NCBI GenBank assembly: GCA_030037225.1
Contig: JASHRU010000427.1
Span: forward strand, 1 to 47,834
Origin: Candidatus Acidiferrales bacterium
GTDB lineage: Bacteria > Acidobacteriota > Terriglobia > Acidiferrales > UBA7541
Direction: 5' to 3'
Length of the DNA stretch: 47,834 nucleotides
Numbering within the stretch: position 1 is the first letter of the stretch; each line of letters opens with the position of its first letter. The translations under genes and the position numbers were made by a program. Positions 33,374-41,435 of the stretch are shown piece by piece. The notes under the pieces were generated by a model. That model was given only the letters and a program-made list of their open reading frames with translations, made no database searches and was not told the origin of the DNA.

Positions 33374-33739
33374 CTATTTCTTCTGAAAGCAGCGGATATA
33401 TGCGGCCACGGCCTTCTGTTCGTTCTCCGGTGAGCTCTTTAGCCGCCCGCGAACCATTTTCGCCAGGTCCTCGTCGCTCAGTTTCCGTTCACTCAGTGGC
33501 AATCCGTCTCCCACCGGCTTCGTTCCGTCCTCGCCGTGGCATTTCGCGCAGCGCTCCACAAAGATCTTCTTGCCCAGCGCTAGTGCGCCCTCACCCGGAA
33601 TTACTGTGGTCTGCGCTTTCGCTGCTGGCGCGGCCGCCGTTCCTGGCCCTGCTGCAGTAGACTGGCCATGCGCCTGAAAAAGCAGGCCGCCCAATCCAAG
33701 CAATGCGCTCGCTCGGAACAAAAGCCTGTGCGTCTTCAT
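33374..33739 (-). CDS. Small monoheme cytochrome c
   Basis: A 121-residue exported protein with a signal peptide (about 1-25, cleavage near AHGQ), an Ala/Pro/Thr-rich linker, and a class I cytochrome c domain. The heme motif is CAKCH near residue 65, in ERCAKCHGEDG. A methionine in LAKMVRGRL may be the distal ligand, although its context is not the usual one. GGAGG lies 6 bases before the ATG. It would shuttle electrons in the periplasm. It is not close to the multiheme operon, so a functional link is not implied. Confidence 0.88.
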   Translation of the reverse strand: MKTHRLLFRASALLGLGGLLFQAHGQSTAAGPGTAAAPAAKAQTTVIPGEGALALGKKIFVERCAKCHGEDGTKPVGDGLPLSERKLSDEDLAKMVRGRLKSSPENEQKAVAAYIRCFQKK

Positions 33740-33798
33740 TCACCACCTCCGGCACGCCGCGTAGTCATTTTACTCCGAGCGCATTTTGAAGAGGCGCG

Positions 33799-35376
33799 CT
33801 ACTTTTTTTCCTGCGGCTTTGCCGGCGTGAAATAAAGGTCTTGGTAATCGAAGCTGAAATCCGCAAGCGGAGACACCGCGACCATTGTGAAATGGTCGAT
33901 GGAGCCGTCGGGCTTCAAAGTGAAGGTGACAAAGGCGTCTTCAATCGTCCGCCTGCGCCAGTGCGCTTTGAAGGTGTCGTATTGCCAGGGCTGTAGATCC
34001 GCCAGCGCGTCGATCGTGTGCTCGAAGTTCAGAACCAGCCCGCCGCCTTCCTTGCGGATGGTCACCTTGCCGTACCACGCGTCGGAATACTCGCCCGCGT
34101 ACTTCTCGAGCGGAAGCGAAGGCCCGGCCCCCGCCGCGCGCGCCTCGGCGGCTTTGCGCATCGTTTCGTCCGCTTCGGCGCGGTGCTTGTCCTCTTCGGC
34201 CTTGAAGACGCCGATGTAATCCAGCGTGGAGCCGCCGAGATAGGCGTCGAGAATGTGCAAGAGAACCGATTCGAAAGCGTTTCCCTCTTCGGCGTTGGTG
34301 AGGATGACTACTCCCAGGTTCTCTTCCGGAACGAGCATGACTCGGCTGACGTAGCCCGCCACGCCCCCGCTATGTCCCACGAGCTTTCGGCCCTTGTAAT
34401 CTCGCAGGCCCCAGCCCATGCCGTAACCGGAAAATCGGCGCTGCAGGCTTTTCAGCTCCGGCGGCGCGTCGCCGAAAGGAACGGGCATCTGTTCCGACCA
34501 CATCTCCCGCGAAGCTTTTTCGCTGAAAATGCGTGTATCGCTCCCCGGAATTTTCCCGCGGCCCAGTTGCAGCAGAATCCAGCGCGACATGTCGGCCACG
34601 GAGGAATTGATCGAGCCCGCAGGACCCGCGTTGTCGAGATTTTCAAAGGGGATGGGCTGGAGTTTGCCCTCCACCTTCCCGTGCGGCGAAGCCCAATTTC
34701 CGTCCGCCCGGAATGCCGTGCCGCTGGTGTTCGAGTTCTTCATGCCCAAGGGCACGAAGATCTTCCCGCGAATGTTTTCCTCCCAGCTCTTCCCGCTCAC
34801 CTCGGACAACAGTTGCCCCGCCGTCACGAACATCAGATTGTTGTAGGCGTACGTCGTGCGGAAGCTCGTTGCCGGCTTTAGAAACCGCAGCCGGTAAACC
34901 ACGTCTTCTCGCGTGAACGTCGTATGCGGCCAGAACATCAGGTCTCCTTCGCCTAGGCCCAGTCCGCTGCGGTGGCACAGCAGGTCCCGTATCCGCATTT
35001 CCTTCGTCACGTACGGGTCGAACATTTGAAAGCCCTTCAATCGTTCATACACGGGGTCGTCCCAGGAGATTTTTCCCTCGTCCACCAGCGTGGCCAGGGC
35101 CGCGCTGGTGAAGGCTTTGGTGTTCGAGCCGATTCCGAACAAGGTATCTTCATCCACCCGCGCCGCTTCTCCGAGCCTGCGCACGCCATAGCCTTTCGAT
35201 ACCACCACCTTTTCGTCCTTCACGATGGCCACCGCCATGCCCGGAACGTCGAATGTTTTCATCGCCCGTGCAACATAGTCGTCCAGATCCGGTGGCGCTT
35301 GCTGGGCGCGCACGGGCAACGCCAGTAGCAGCAGGCCGAGAAACCAAGCGAGCTTGCGTATGCGGCAGGTCAGCAT
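33799..35376 (-). CDS. Secreted serine hydrolase, beta-lactamase class C/AmpH-like, with DUF3471-like C-terminus
   Basis: A protein of 525 residues with a signal peptide (LAWFLGLLLLALPVRAQ). The penicillin-binding fold motifs are present: S-x-x-K as GSNTKAF (S84, K87), the Y-x-N element as YNN in TYAYNNLMF, and the third motif as HSGG. The last 110 residues match the beta-sandwich extension (DUF3471) common in such esterase/peptidase proteins. The ATG at 35376 was chosen because AAGGAGGAG lies about 9 bases upstream and it gives a clean signal peptide; an earlier start adds 15 residues. Substrate may be a peptide, ester or beta-lactam; the fold alone does not tell. Confidence 0.9.
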   Translation of the reverse strand: MLTCRIRKLAWFLGLLLLALPVRAQQAPPDLDDYVARAMKTFDVPGMAVAIVKDEKVVVSKGYGVRRLGEAARVDEDTLFGIGSNTKAFTSAALATLVDEGKISWDDPVYERLKGFQMFDPYVTKEMRIRDLLCHRSGLGLGEGDLMFWPHTTFTREDVVYRLRFLKPATSFRTTYAYNNLMFVTAGQLLSEVSGKSWEENIRGKIFVPLGMKNSNTSGTAFRADGNWASPHGKVEGKLQPIPFENLDNAGPAGSINSSVADMSRWILLQLGRGKIPGSDTRIFSEKASREMWSEQMPVPFGDAPPELKSLQRRFSGYGMGWGLRDYKGRKLVGHSGGVAGYVSRVMLVPEENLGVVILTNAEEGNAFESVLLHILDAYLGGSTLDYIGVFKAEEDKHRAEADETMRKAAEARAAGAGPSLPLEKYAGEYSDAWYGKVTIRKEGGGLVLNFEHTIDALADLQPWQYDTFKAHWRRRTIEDAFVTFTLKPDGSIDHFTMVAVSPLADFSFDYQDLYFTPAKPQEKK

Positions 35377-35551
35377 GACGATGACTCCTCCTTCGGACAA
35401 GCGGGCGACAGAATACATCAACGCCAGAGGAACCGGTCGGAAATGGCGAAACCGGCCCCCGCTCCCGCCATAAAAAGTACCGGAAGTTCTCTGTCCCGTC
35501 CGCCTGTCTCCGCCACCCCTCCGAATCCAACGCAGTGAACCGGGAATGGCC

Positions 35552-35609
35552 CCCCGCCAGACCGGCGGGGCGAATCACGCGGCAAACGGTGCCTCCGGCG
35601 CTCTGCCGG
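35552..35609 (+). promoter_or_regulatory. Structured 5' leader of the YceI-like gene
   Basis: Three small hairpins follow each other upstream of the ATG at 35630: CCCCGCC/GGCGGGG (35552-35570), GGCA/TGCC (35581-35593) and CCGGC/GCCGG (35595-35609). The last ends 20 bases before the start codon, next to an AAAGGA ribosome-binding site. It does not match a riboswitch class I know well enough to name. Possible translational control; the hairpins are seen, the function is inferred. Confidence 0.3.
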
Positions 35610-35629
35610 GAGAGAAAGGAAGAATCGAA

Positions 35630-36469
35630 ATGACGAGCAAATTCTTACGCCTGGTCTCGGTCGCTGCGGCGGCGAGTTTCCTCGCTCTCCCCGCGTTCGC
35701 TCAATCCGCGGAGTGGAGGGTGGACGGCAATCATTCTTCCGCCCACATTACTGTCGAGACGCAGCCGCGCGACACGCGCGATTCGGTCACGCTCGCCGCG
35801 GCAGCCGCGAGCGGGGTACTGCGCATCGACGCTGTCAATCCCGCAAATTCCGCGCTCGAGATCGATCTTGCTCCGGCTGGTGCCCAATCCGCGCTCTCAA
35901 CCGGCGGCCCCATCCTCGCCACGCACTTGACCTTCCGTTCCCAGAAAGCCGCGCTCACTCCTGATGGCAAACTGAAACTGACCGGCAAGCTCACCGTCAG
36001 CCACATCATTCGCGAGATTCACGGTGATGCTAATGAAGCCTATTCCGGACCGATCGAAACCAGCCGCGTCATCTTCCAAACCACTCGCGAAGAATCGCTT
36101 GTTCTCGGGCTGCCAGAGGCGTCTCGCGACGGGCGTACCAACCCGTCCACCGAAGTCTCCACTTCGCTCCGTGTCAGCGCTGAGGATTTCCCCGAGCTGC
36201 TCAACGGCAATCTCGCCGCAAATTGGCCCGCCGTGGCACAGGACGGCAATTGCGATTACTCCACCTCCGCCAGCGAAGGCTACTCCGGCGCCGTTTGCAC
36301 TGGTAGCGCGGTCGAGTCGCGCTCGATTCGCCGCGCCCCCGAATTCGCGTCGGAATCCTACTCAGGCGACGACGCCTACTCCGCCTCGCCGGCCAGCATT
36401 ATCACCGTCGCTCTGCACCTTCGGCTCCAGCAGCAGGGCGTGCAGGTTTCCGCCCGGACCGGCCAGTAA
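35630..36469 (+). CDS. Secreted YceI-like domain protein
   Basis: A 279-residue protein with a signal peptide cleaved near AFAQS. The first 130 residues after it show a YceI-like pattern: WRVDGNHSSAHITVET, then ILATHLTFRS, then GKLTVSHIIREIHGD. YceI proteins are lipocalin-like and bind isoprenoid lipids. The C-terminal part is Ser/Tyr-rich, with repeated short pieces around ASEGYSG, ASESYSG and DAYSAS, and is not part of the usual fold. AAAGGA lies about 8 bases before the ATG. A strong terminator follows 28 bases after the stop, so the gene is probably transcribed alone. Confidence 0.8.
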   Translation: MTSKFLRLVSVAAAASFLALPAFAQSAEWRVDGNHSSAHITVETQPRDTRDSVTLAAAAASGVLRIDAVNPANSALEIDLAPAGAQSALSTGGPILATHLTFRSQKAALTPDGKLKLTGKLTVSHIIREIHGDANEAYSGPIETSRVIFQTTREESLVLGLPEASRDGRTNPSTEVSTSLRVSAEDFPELLNGNLAANWPAVAQDGNCDYSTSASEGYSGAVCTGSAVESRSIRRAPEFASESYSGDDAYSASPASIITVALHLRLQQQGVQVSARTGQ

Positions 36470-36497
36470 TTCCCGCCCGGCAATCACGTCCCCTCTT

Positions 36498-36537
36498 CGC
36501 GGGCTTCGCGATACCCTCGCGGAGCCCGCGCCTTTTT
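36498..36537 (+). terminator. Strong intrinsic terminator after the YceI-like gene
   Basis: A 14-base stem (36498-36511 with 36517-36530, one G-T wobble, loop TACCC) is followed at once by CC and five T residues (36533-36537). This is the clearest rho-independent terminator in the window and separates the YceI-like gene from the AraC-type regulator gene. Confidence 0.85.
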
Positions 36538-36610
36538 CGGTCCCGAGGGCCGTCGCGGCGATGTTCCGCATCTGAAATTTCGCGTCACCTTGCCTCCAAG
36601 CCGTCATCTA

Positions 36611-37537
36611 ATGCCAATGGGACTCGAATCCGCGATCCAGAGCCGTCGCGATCCCGCGCACGCGTCCGCGCGTTCTCCCATCCCCATTTATTCGATGGGC
36701 GAAATGGGCTTGGTCGCGCGCGTTCCGGGGTTCGAGATTCGCTCCTACGAGGACGTATTCAAGCGTTCCTCGCAGGATGTTCGCCGCGCCCATCGCCACG
36801 ATTACTTCAAGATTGGGCTGCTCACCTCCGGCCGCGGCTATCTCACCGCCGATTTCACTGACTACGCCATTCGTCCGCCTATGCTCCTTCAATTCGCGCC
36901 TGGCGTCGTTCACGGCTGGCGCCCGTCGATTAACCCGCGCGGTTACGCCATCAATTTCGATCTGTCGTTCTTCGGTGCCGACCCCCGCGAACAGGCCGAA
37001 GTCTCCGGAGCGCCCGTTTTCTGCCTGCACTCCGGCCCCAAAGTGCTTCCTCTCAACACGCAGCAGTGCTCGCTCTTTGAAGGTCTCGCCCGCGCCATCC
37101 ACCGCGAATGCGAGCGTCGCGGTACCGACCACCCCGCCGTTCTGCGCTCCTATCTCCGCATCTGGCTCATCGAAGCCAGCCGAATCACTGAAGTCCGGGA
37201 GCCTTCGCGCTGGAACGATCGCGGCACCGCCCTCACCAATCAGTTCCTTTGCCTCGTCGGCGGGAACTTCCGTTCACTTTCGGCGGTCTCCGAGTATGCC
37301 GCGCGGCTCCGCGTCACCCCCAGCCACCTCAACGAAACGATTCGCCGCACGCTCGGCAAGACCGCCGGTCAGGTTATCCGCGGGCGCATGCTACTCGAGG
37401 CCAAGCGCCTCCTGCGCCACTCCGAACTCTCCATCTCCGAAGTTGCTTATCAATTGGGTTTCGAGGACCCTTCTTACTTCGCCCGTTTTTTCCGCAAACT
37501 CACCGGTCACTCTCCCGCCGCCTTTCGCGCCTCGTAG
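36611..37537 (+). CDS. AraC-family transcriptional regulator
   Basis: A regulator of about 308 residues. An N-terminal cupin-like sensor domain (HRHDYFKIGLLTSGRGY, then FAPGVVHGW) is followed by the AraC double helix-turn-helix at the C-terminus: LSAVSEYAARLRVTPSHLNETIRR and the signature ISEVAYQLGFEDPSYFARFFRK. It would bind a small ligand and activate nearby or distant genes; targets are unknown. No strong ribosome-binding site is seen; ATG 36611, ATG 36617 or TTG 36590 are possible starts. It follows a strong terminator, so it has its own promoter. Confidence 0.9.
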   Translation: MPMGLESAIQSRRDPAHASARSPIPIYSMGEMGLVARVPGFEIRSYEDVFKRSSQDVRRAHRHDYFKIGLLTSGRGYLTADFTDYAIRPPMLLQFAPGVVHGWRPSINPRGYAINFDLSFFGADPREQAEVSGAPVFCLHSGPKVLPLNTQQCSLFEGLARAIHRECERRGTDHPAVLRSYLRIWLIEASRITEVREPSRWNDRGTALTNQFLCLVGGNFRSLSAVSEYAARLRVTPSHLNETIRRTLGKTAGQVIRGRMLLEAKRLLRHSELSISEVAYQLGFEDPSYFARFFRKLTGHSPAAFRAS

Positions 37538-37600
37538 AGGCATCCGCAAGAAGCGGGTCGTCCCCATTCGGCATCAGGCCGTACTGCACACCTGCTTGCC

Positions 37601-38149
37601 TCACTCCGTTTGGAACACCTCTACCTCCATCCCTTCTACCGCCTCCTTTGTGCGTCCCACAATGACTCCAGCATCCAGGGTTTCGCTCAGCACCACCAGC
37701 GAGCCCTCCCCGAATTCGCACACACCGCAGAACAAATAGCGGCCGTAGGCGTGATGATACGCGTCCAGACCCCGGTGCATCAGTTCCTGCTCCAGCTCTG
37801 CGTCCCCGGCCTCCAGCCGTTCCCCCGCCCGCGCACCAAACGTCTCGCCCTCAAACCGCACGATCAGTTCCTCGAGTTGGTCTCGCGCTGGCTCCCCGAT
37901 CACCAGCGCCCGCCCCGGCTCCTCCCGCGAGGCAATCCCATGGCGCGCGCAGAATTCCCGCACCCGGTTCAAATGGCTGAAAAATTCAATCGCCCACGGG
38001 TCTTCGCCCGCCAGCCCCGGCAGCACCCGAGCCCATACCGCCGACGACTCTGCCCCGCTTGCCGCCTCGCCTTCCTCCGTGCGCAGCTCCACCCCCACCG
38101 CCCGCACGTCCTCTCCCAAGTCCAGCTTCCTCACTTCCAGCAGTAACAT
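37601..38149 (-). CDS. Protein of unknown function
   Basis: A protein of 182 residues without signal peptide or membrane helix, rich in acidic residues, with a HRGLDAYHHAYGRYLFCGVCEFG segment split here as HHAYGRYLFCGVCEFG. I do not recognise a family. The ATG at 38149 begins a regular strand (LLLEVRKLDLGED) and follows a purine-rich GGGGGTGGG; the frame is open upstream to 38257, but that part overlaps the preceding gene and has no protein-like character. It lies at the end of a leftward series after ruvX, mltG and another unknown gene. Confidence 0.6.
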   Translation of the reverse strand: MLLLEVRKLDLGEDVRAVGVELRTEEGEAASGAESSAVWARVLPGLAGEDPWAIEFFSHLNRVREFCARHGIASREEPGRALVIGEPARDQLEELIVRFEGETFGARAGERLEAGDAELEQELMHRGLDAYHHAYGRYLFCGVCEFGEGSLVVLSETLDAGVIVGRTKEAVEGMEVEVFQTE

Positions 38150-38243
38150 CCCACCCCCGTTCTTTATCTCGCAGCTTTTCCCGACGCTTCGAAATGCATG
38201 AGCTGCTTCTTCTCTCCACCGGTCGCCGGTCGCGAATCGCCAG

Positions 38244-38621
38244 TCACTTCTGGCCAAACCTCTCTCGGAACTCGGCCGACCCTTTCCTCAGTTCCAGCCA
38301 ATCGAAAAACGCGTCCGGTGCCTCGAGCCACACCCGGAACCACTGCCGTATTTCTTCTTTTTCCGCCCGCTTCGACGCCGTAACCCGCTGGTTCCCCGCG
38401 ATCATCTGCGCCCGTCGCCGTCCCTCCCTCGCAATTTCCAGCACGCGCGTCGCGGCTTCGGAATCTTTCACTCCTCGGCTCTCACGCAGCATTCCATCCA
38501 GACGCCGTAGGGTCGCCTCCGCCTCCTCCAGCGTGCGAAACCGTAGCACATGCTCCAATTCCCCTGCCGCCGGCCGCGTGTCCGAAGCCGCGCTCCCCAT
38601 GCCTTCCTTTGGGCCGCTCAT
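38244..38621 (-). CDS. Small helical protein of unknown function, coupled to mltG
   Basis: A 125-residue, mostly helical, charged protein without signal peptide (ATLRRLDGMLRESRG, AEKEEIRQWFRVWLE). I do not recognise a family. Its ATG overlaps the mltG stop by ATGA, so it is translated with mltG. The close coupling suggests a link to cell-wall synthesis or simply to this operon. Confidence 0.72.
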   Translation of the reverse strand: MSGPKEGMGSAASDTRPAAGELEHVLRFRTLEEAEATLRRLDGMLRESRGVKDSEAATRVLEIAREGRRRAQMIAGNQRVTASKRAEKEEIRQWFRVWLEAPDAFFDWLELRKGSAEFRERFGQK

Positions 38622-39721
38622 TGCGCTGGTCGCCCCGCCGCGTGCGCACGCGCCTCCCGCTTCGCCTGCGCTTCCTTCTTCCTATACCGCGCCACGTTTC
38701 TGTTGTGCTCCGCGAGCGTCTTGCTGAACGCGTGTCCCCCATCCCCCGTGGCCACAAAGTACAGCCAGTCTCCCGGCGCCGGTTCGAGCGCCGCACGCAG
38801 CGAAGCCTCTCCCGGATTCGCAATCGGCCCCGGCGGCAACCCCCTGTGCCGGTACGTGTTGTACGGAGAATCCACGCGCAGGTCCGCTAGCAGCAATTGC
38901 CCGTTGTACCGTCCCGCCAGCACGAGTGCATAGATCACCGTTGGATCGCAATCCAGCGCGATGCTCTTCCGAAGCCGGTTGCGGAACACGCTCGCCACCA
39001 GCGGCCGCTCCTCCGGTACTCCGGTCTCTTTTTCCACCAGCGACGCCAGCGTCACTGCCTGCAACGCCCCAGACGCTGCCGTCGGCCGCTCGTTCTCCGG
39101 CAGTCCCGCCACGGTCTCCGTCCACACCGCGCGAAACCGCCTCACCATAGCCTCCGCAATTTTTTCTCCGGGCTGGTGCCGCGGGAATTGGTACGTCGTA
39201 GGAAACAAAAATCCTTCTAGTGAGGGTGCGCCCGGCGCCAGATCCGCCACTAGCTTCGCACTCTGTGCCGCATCCAGAAACTCCGCCCCAGTCGCCACTC
39301 CCTTTGACTCCAGTTCCGCCGCGATCCCAAACATCGTCTCGCCCTCGGGAATCGTCACCGCAACCAGATATACCCGGCCATGCGCCAACGTGTCGAATAC
39401 CTCTTCCGGCGTTTCCGCTCTCTCGAACCGGTATTCTCCCGCCTCCAGCCGCTCGTGCGAGTGCCGCACTTCCAGCGCGCGAAACGAAAACGCGCTCCTC
39501 ACCACTCCGTTTGCCGCCAGCGTGCGGGCAATCTCCGCTTCGCCCATCCCTCGCGGGATTTCCACGAACACGCCTCCCGCCGCGTAGCTAGCATACGGCG
39601 TCGTCCAATCCGCCCTCAGCACGCCTGCCAAGCACGCCACGAGCGCCGCCACAATCGCCAGCGTTGTCGCGAACGCGACAAATACCGGTCTCCGGCGGCC
39701 ACTCGCCCGCGCAGCGCTCAT
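38618..39721 (-). CDS. mltG: Endolytic murein transglycosylase MltG
   Basis: A 367-residue inner-membrane protein of the YceG family that cuts nascent glycan strands to end peptidoglycan polymerisation. One N-terminal membrane helix lies at about 13-33. A LysM-like part is followed by the catalytic domain. The catalytic glutamate is E230 in SLVEKETG, and the family segments SPYNTYRHRGLPPGPI and NPG are present. The ATG at 39721 overlaps the ruvX stop (ATGA); a longer upstream frame lies within ruvX and was not used. The order ruvX-mltG is common in bacteria. Confidence 0.92.
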   Translation of the reverse strand: MSAARASGRRRPVFVAFATTLAIVAALVACLAGVLRADWTTPYASYAAGGVFVEIPRGMGEAEIARTLAANGVVRSAFSFRALEVRHSHERLEAGEYRFERAETPEEVFDTLAHGRVYLVAVTIPEGETMFGIAAELESKGVATGAEFLDAAQSAKLVADLAPGAPSLEGFLFPTTYQFPRHQPGEKIAEAMVRRFRAVWTETVAGLPENERPTAASGALQAVTLASLVEKETGVPEERPLVASVFRNRLRKSIALDCDPTVIYALVLAGRYNGQLLLADLRVDSPYNTYRHRGLPPGPIANPGEASLRAALEPAPGDWLYFVATGDGGHAFSKTLAEHNRNVARYRKKEAQAKREARAHAAGRPAQ

Positions 39722-40233
39722 TTCGTCTTCGCCTCGCTGCGAAAGTACTCCTCCAGGATCAGCGCCGCGGCCTGGCTGTCGACGCCGTCCGGCGCCCGTT
39801 GCGCCTTCGAATACGCTCGGCTGCCCCGCACGTCGCCTTTGTGTGCGGGAACTCCCGTGCCCCACGCGTCGCTACTACGTGTGGGTTTCCCCTCGCTCGC
39901 CTCCCAACTCGTCAGCCGTTCATCCACCATTGTGAGGGGCAGCCGCAGCGCCTTCGCCACGCGTTCGCCAAACGCCCGCGCTTCCTCCGCCATTTCTCCT
40001 TCCGTCCCATCCAGCCGCAGCGGCAATCCCACCACGAGCTGCGCCACCGCCTGTTCGCGCGCAACCTTCTTCAGCCGCGCCAGATCCGCTCGCCGGTTCA
40101 CACGCTCCATCGTTTCCAGGGGGCGCGCCACCATCCGTCTTTCATCAGACACCGCCAGCCCCAGCCGCCTCCGCCCGTAATCAATTGCCAGCACGCGTCC
40201 CGCTGCCTCAGGCCGTTTCGTGTACGCCTCCAT
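39718..40233 (-). CDS. ruvX: RuvX/YqgF-type Holliday junction resolvase-like protein
   Basis: A 171-residue RNase H-fold protein. Family motifs: LAIDYGRRRLGLAVSD with D18, VVGLPLRLDGTEG, VDERLTS with the conserved Asp-Glu, and DSQAAALILEEYF. E. coli YqgF is 138 residues; the excess here is mainly an insertion of about 20-30 residues between VDERLTSWEA and VDSQAA (residues about 114-143), rich in Gly, Ser, Arg and Pro. YqgF has been linked to 16S rRNA processing and to recombination intermediates. The gene overlaps mltG by ATGA. Confidence 0.9.
   Translation of the reverse strand: MEAYTKRPEAAGRVLAIDYGRRRLGLAVSDERRMVARPLETMERVNRRADLARLKKVAREQAVAQLVVGLPLRLDGTEGEMAEEARAFGERVAKALRLPLTMVDERLTSWEASEGKPTRSSDAWGTGVPAHKGDVRGSRAYSKAQRAPDGVDSQAAALILEEYFRSEAKTK
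39805..39894 (-). repeat. Palindrome-bearing in-frame insertion in ruvX
   Basis: This part of ruvX encodes residues absent from usual RuvX proteins. Within it are a CGGG/CCCG hairpin (39846-39857) and a nearly perfect CCCACGCG/CGTGTGGG hairpin (39861-39885, one mismatch). The reverse strand reads GGGGCACG across 39856-39863, a sequence also found in gaps near 11692 and 41388. It looks like a small palindromic repeat inserted in frame. Copies elsewhere in the genome could not be checked. Confidence 0.4.
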
Positions 40234-40342
40234 GCTCCCGAGTATATCGCCTGCAGCGCCACCGCTCGCGCGCCGGAGCCATTGCTAATCCGTCCGGTTC
40301 AGCCGCGTTGCGTAGTGGCGCGTCTTGCCGATTCCACGCAAA

Positions 40343-41272
40343 ATGGTTCATTCGCCGCGGCCCGCTCGCGCCCGGCGCCCGAGCCACGTGAAGCAGCTCA
40401 TCGTCAACGCCGACGACTTCGGCATGGCGCCCGGCGTCAACCGCGCCATCGTCGAGGCTCATCGAACCGGCATCGTTACCAGCACCAGCCTGCTCGCCAA
40501 TTCCGCCGCTTTCGACCAGGCCGTTGCCCTCGCGCTCGCCAATCCATCGCTCGCCGTTGGCGTGCATCTCAACCTCACCGAGGGCCGTCCGCTCTCGCAC
40601 CCCGCCAGACTCGGCCCGCTCGTCACCTCCTCCGGCGAATTCCTCGGCAATCCCGAAGCGCTCTTCTTCCGCATGGTCGTCGGCCGCATTCCACTCGACG
40701 CCGTCGAACGCGAATACCACGCGCAGATCCAGCGTGTTCTCGTCGCCGGCATCCGCCCCACTCATCTCGACGGTCACCAGCACGTGCACATGTGGCCGCC
40801 TGTCTTCGCCCTGACTGCCCGTCTCGCCGCCGAATACGGCATGGCTGGCGTCCGTGCCTCCCGCGAACGCCACGCGGATTTTCCCGGTCTTTGGCGACGA
40901 AATGCTGGTCTTCGGAGTAAAATACTTCTGCAAGCGGGAGTGGGGTTGGGCCTCGCGTTTCTGGCCGTGGCCTCGCGTGCGGCGCTCGCTGCCGCAGGCG
41001 TCGTTGCGCCGGATTACTTTTACGGCGTTTCGTCCACCGGCTGTCTGGACCGCCACACGCTCGCCGACGTATTACGGGACGTGCCGGAAGGCGCCAGCGA
41101 ATTGATGTGCCATCCGGGCTACGTGGATGCGGACCTCGAACGCGTCTCGACTCGCCTTCTGCGGCAGAGGGAAACGGAATTGGAGGCCGTGGCCGCGCCC
41201 CAGGCTCGCATCCTGGCCGCGCATCTCGGCATCCAACTGGTCACGTATCGCGCACTCCGAGCGCCCGCGTAA
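40343..41272 (+). CDS. YdjC/HpnK-type carbohydrate deacetylase
   Basis: A 309-residue protein of the YdjC (ChbG/HpnK) family, metal-dependent enzymes that remove N-acetyl groups from sugars. Motifs: NADDFG with the metal-binding Asp pair, GVHLNLTEG, HLDGHQHVHMW with metal-binding histidines, and LMCHPGY. The ATG at 40343 adds a basic N-terminus; GTG at 40388 is a possible start that begins right at the first strand. The next gene on the same strand encodes a lipid-linked sugar transferase. HpnK of hopanoid synthesis and deacetylases of lipid-linked sugars are both possible readings. Confidence 0.88.
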   Translation: MVHSPRPARARRPSHVKQLIVNADDFGMAPGVNRAIVEAHRTGIVTSTSLLANSAAFDQAVALALANPSLAVGVHLNLTEGRPLSHPARLGPLVTSSGEFLGNPEALFFRMVVGRIPLDAVEREYHAQIQRVLVAGIRPTHLDGHQHVHMWPPVFALTARLAAEYGMAGVRASRERHADFPGLWRRNAGLRSKILLQAGVGLGLAFLAVASRAALAAAGVVAPDYFYGVSSTGCLDRHTLADVLRDVPEGASELMCHPGYVDADLERVSTRLLRQRETELEAVAAPQARILAAHLGIQLVTYRALRAPA

Positions 41273-41435
41273 CGTGGCAGGGGGATCTGCCGTAGTTCAT
41301 AGTGAATGTCCGTCGCGGACAGAGCGAGCCCCGTTCGAGGCGGATGTGCTAAATCGTAGGGCCACGTGATGCCTGCCGCAGGCAGGGCGTGCCCCGGTTG
41401 AGACGGCTGAAACATTCTGAAGGAGAAGTAGGCTC
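41273..41435. repeat. Gap filled with short palindromes
   Basis: Three perfect small inverted repeats lie in this 163-base gap: GGCAG/CTGCC (41276-41291), TGTCCG-TCG-CGGACA (41307-41321) and GCCTGC-C-GCAGGC (41371-41383). The last is followed by CGTGCCCC (41388-41395), the reverse of the GGGGCACG seen elsewhere. No T runs follow, so they are not typical terminators. AAGGAG before the next gene (about 41420-41425) is the ribosome-binding site. Confidence 0.45.
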
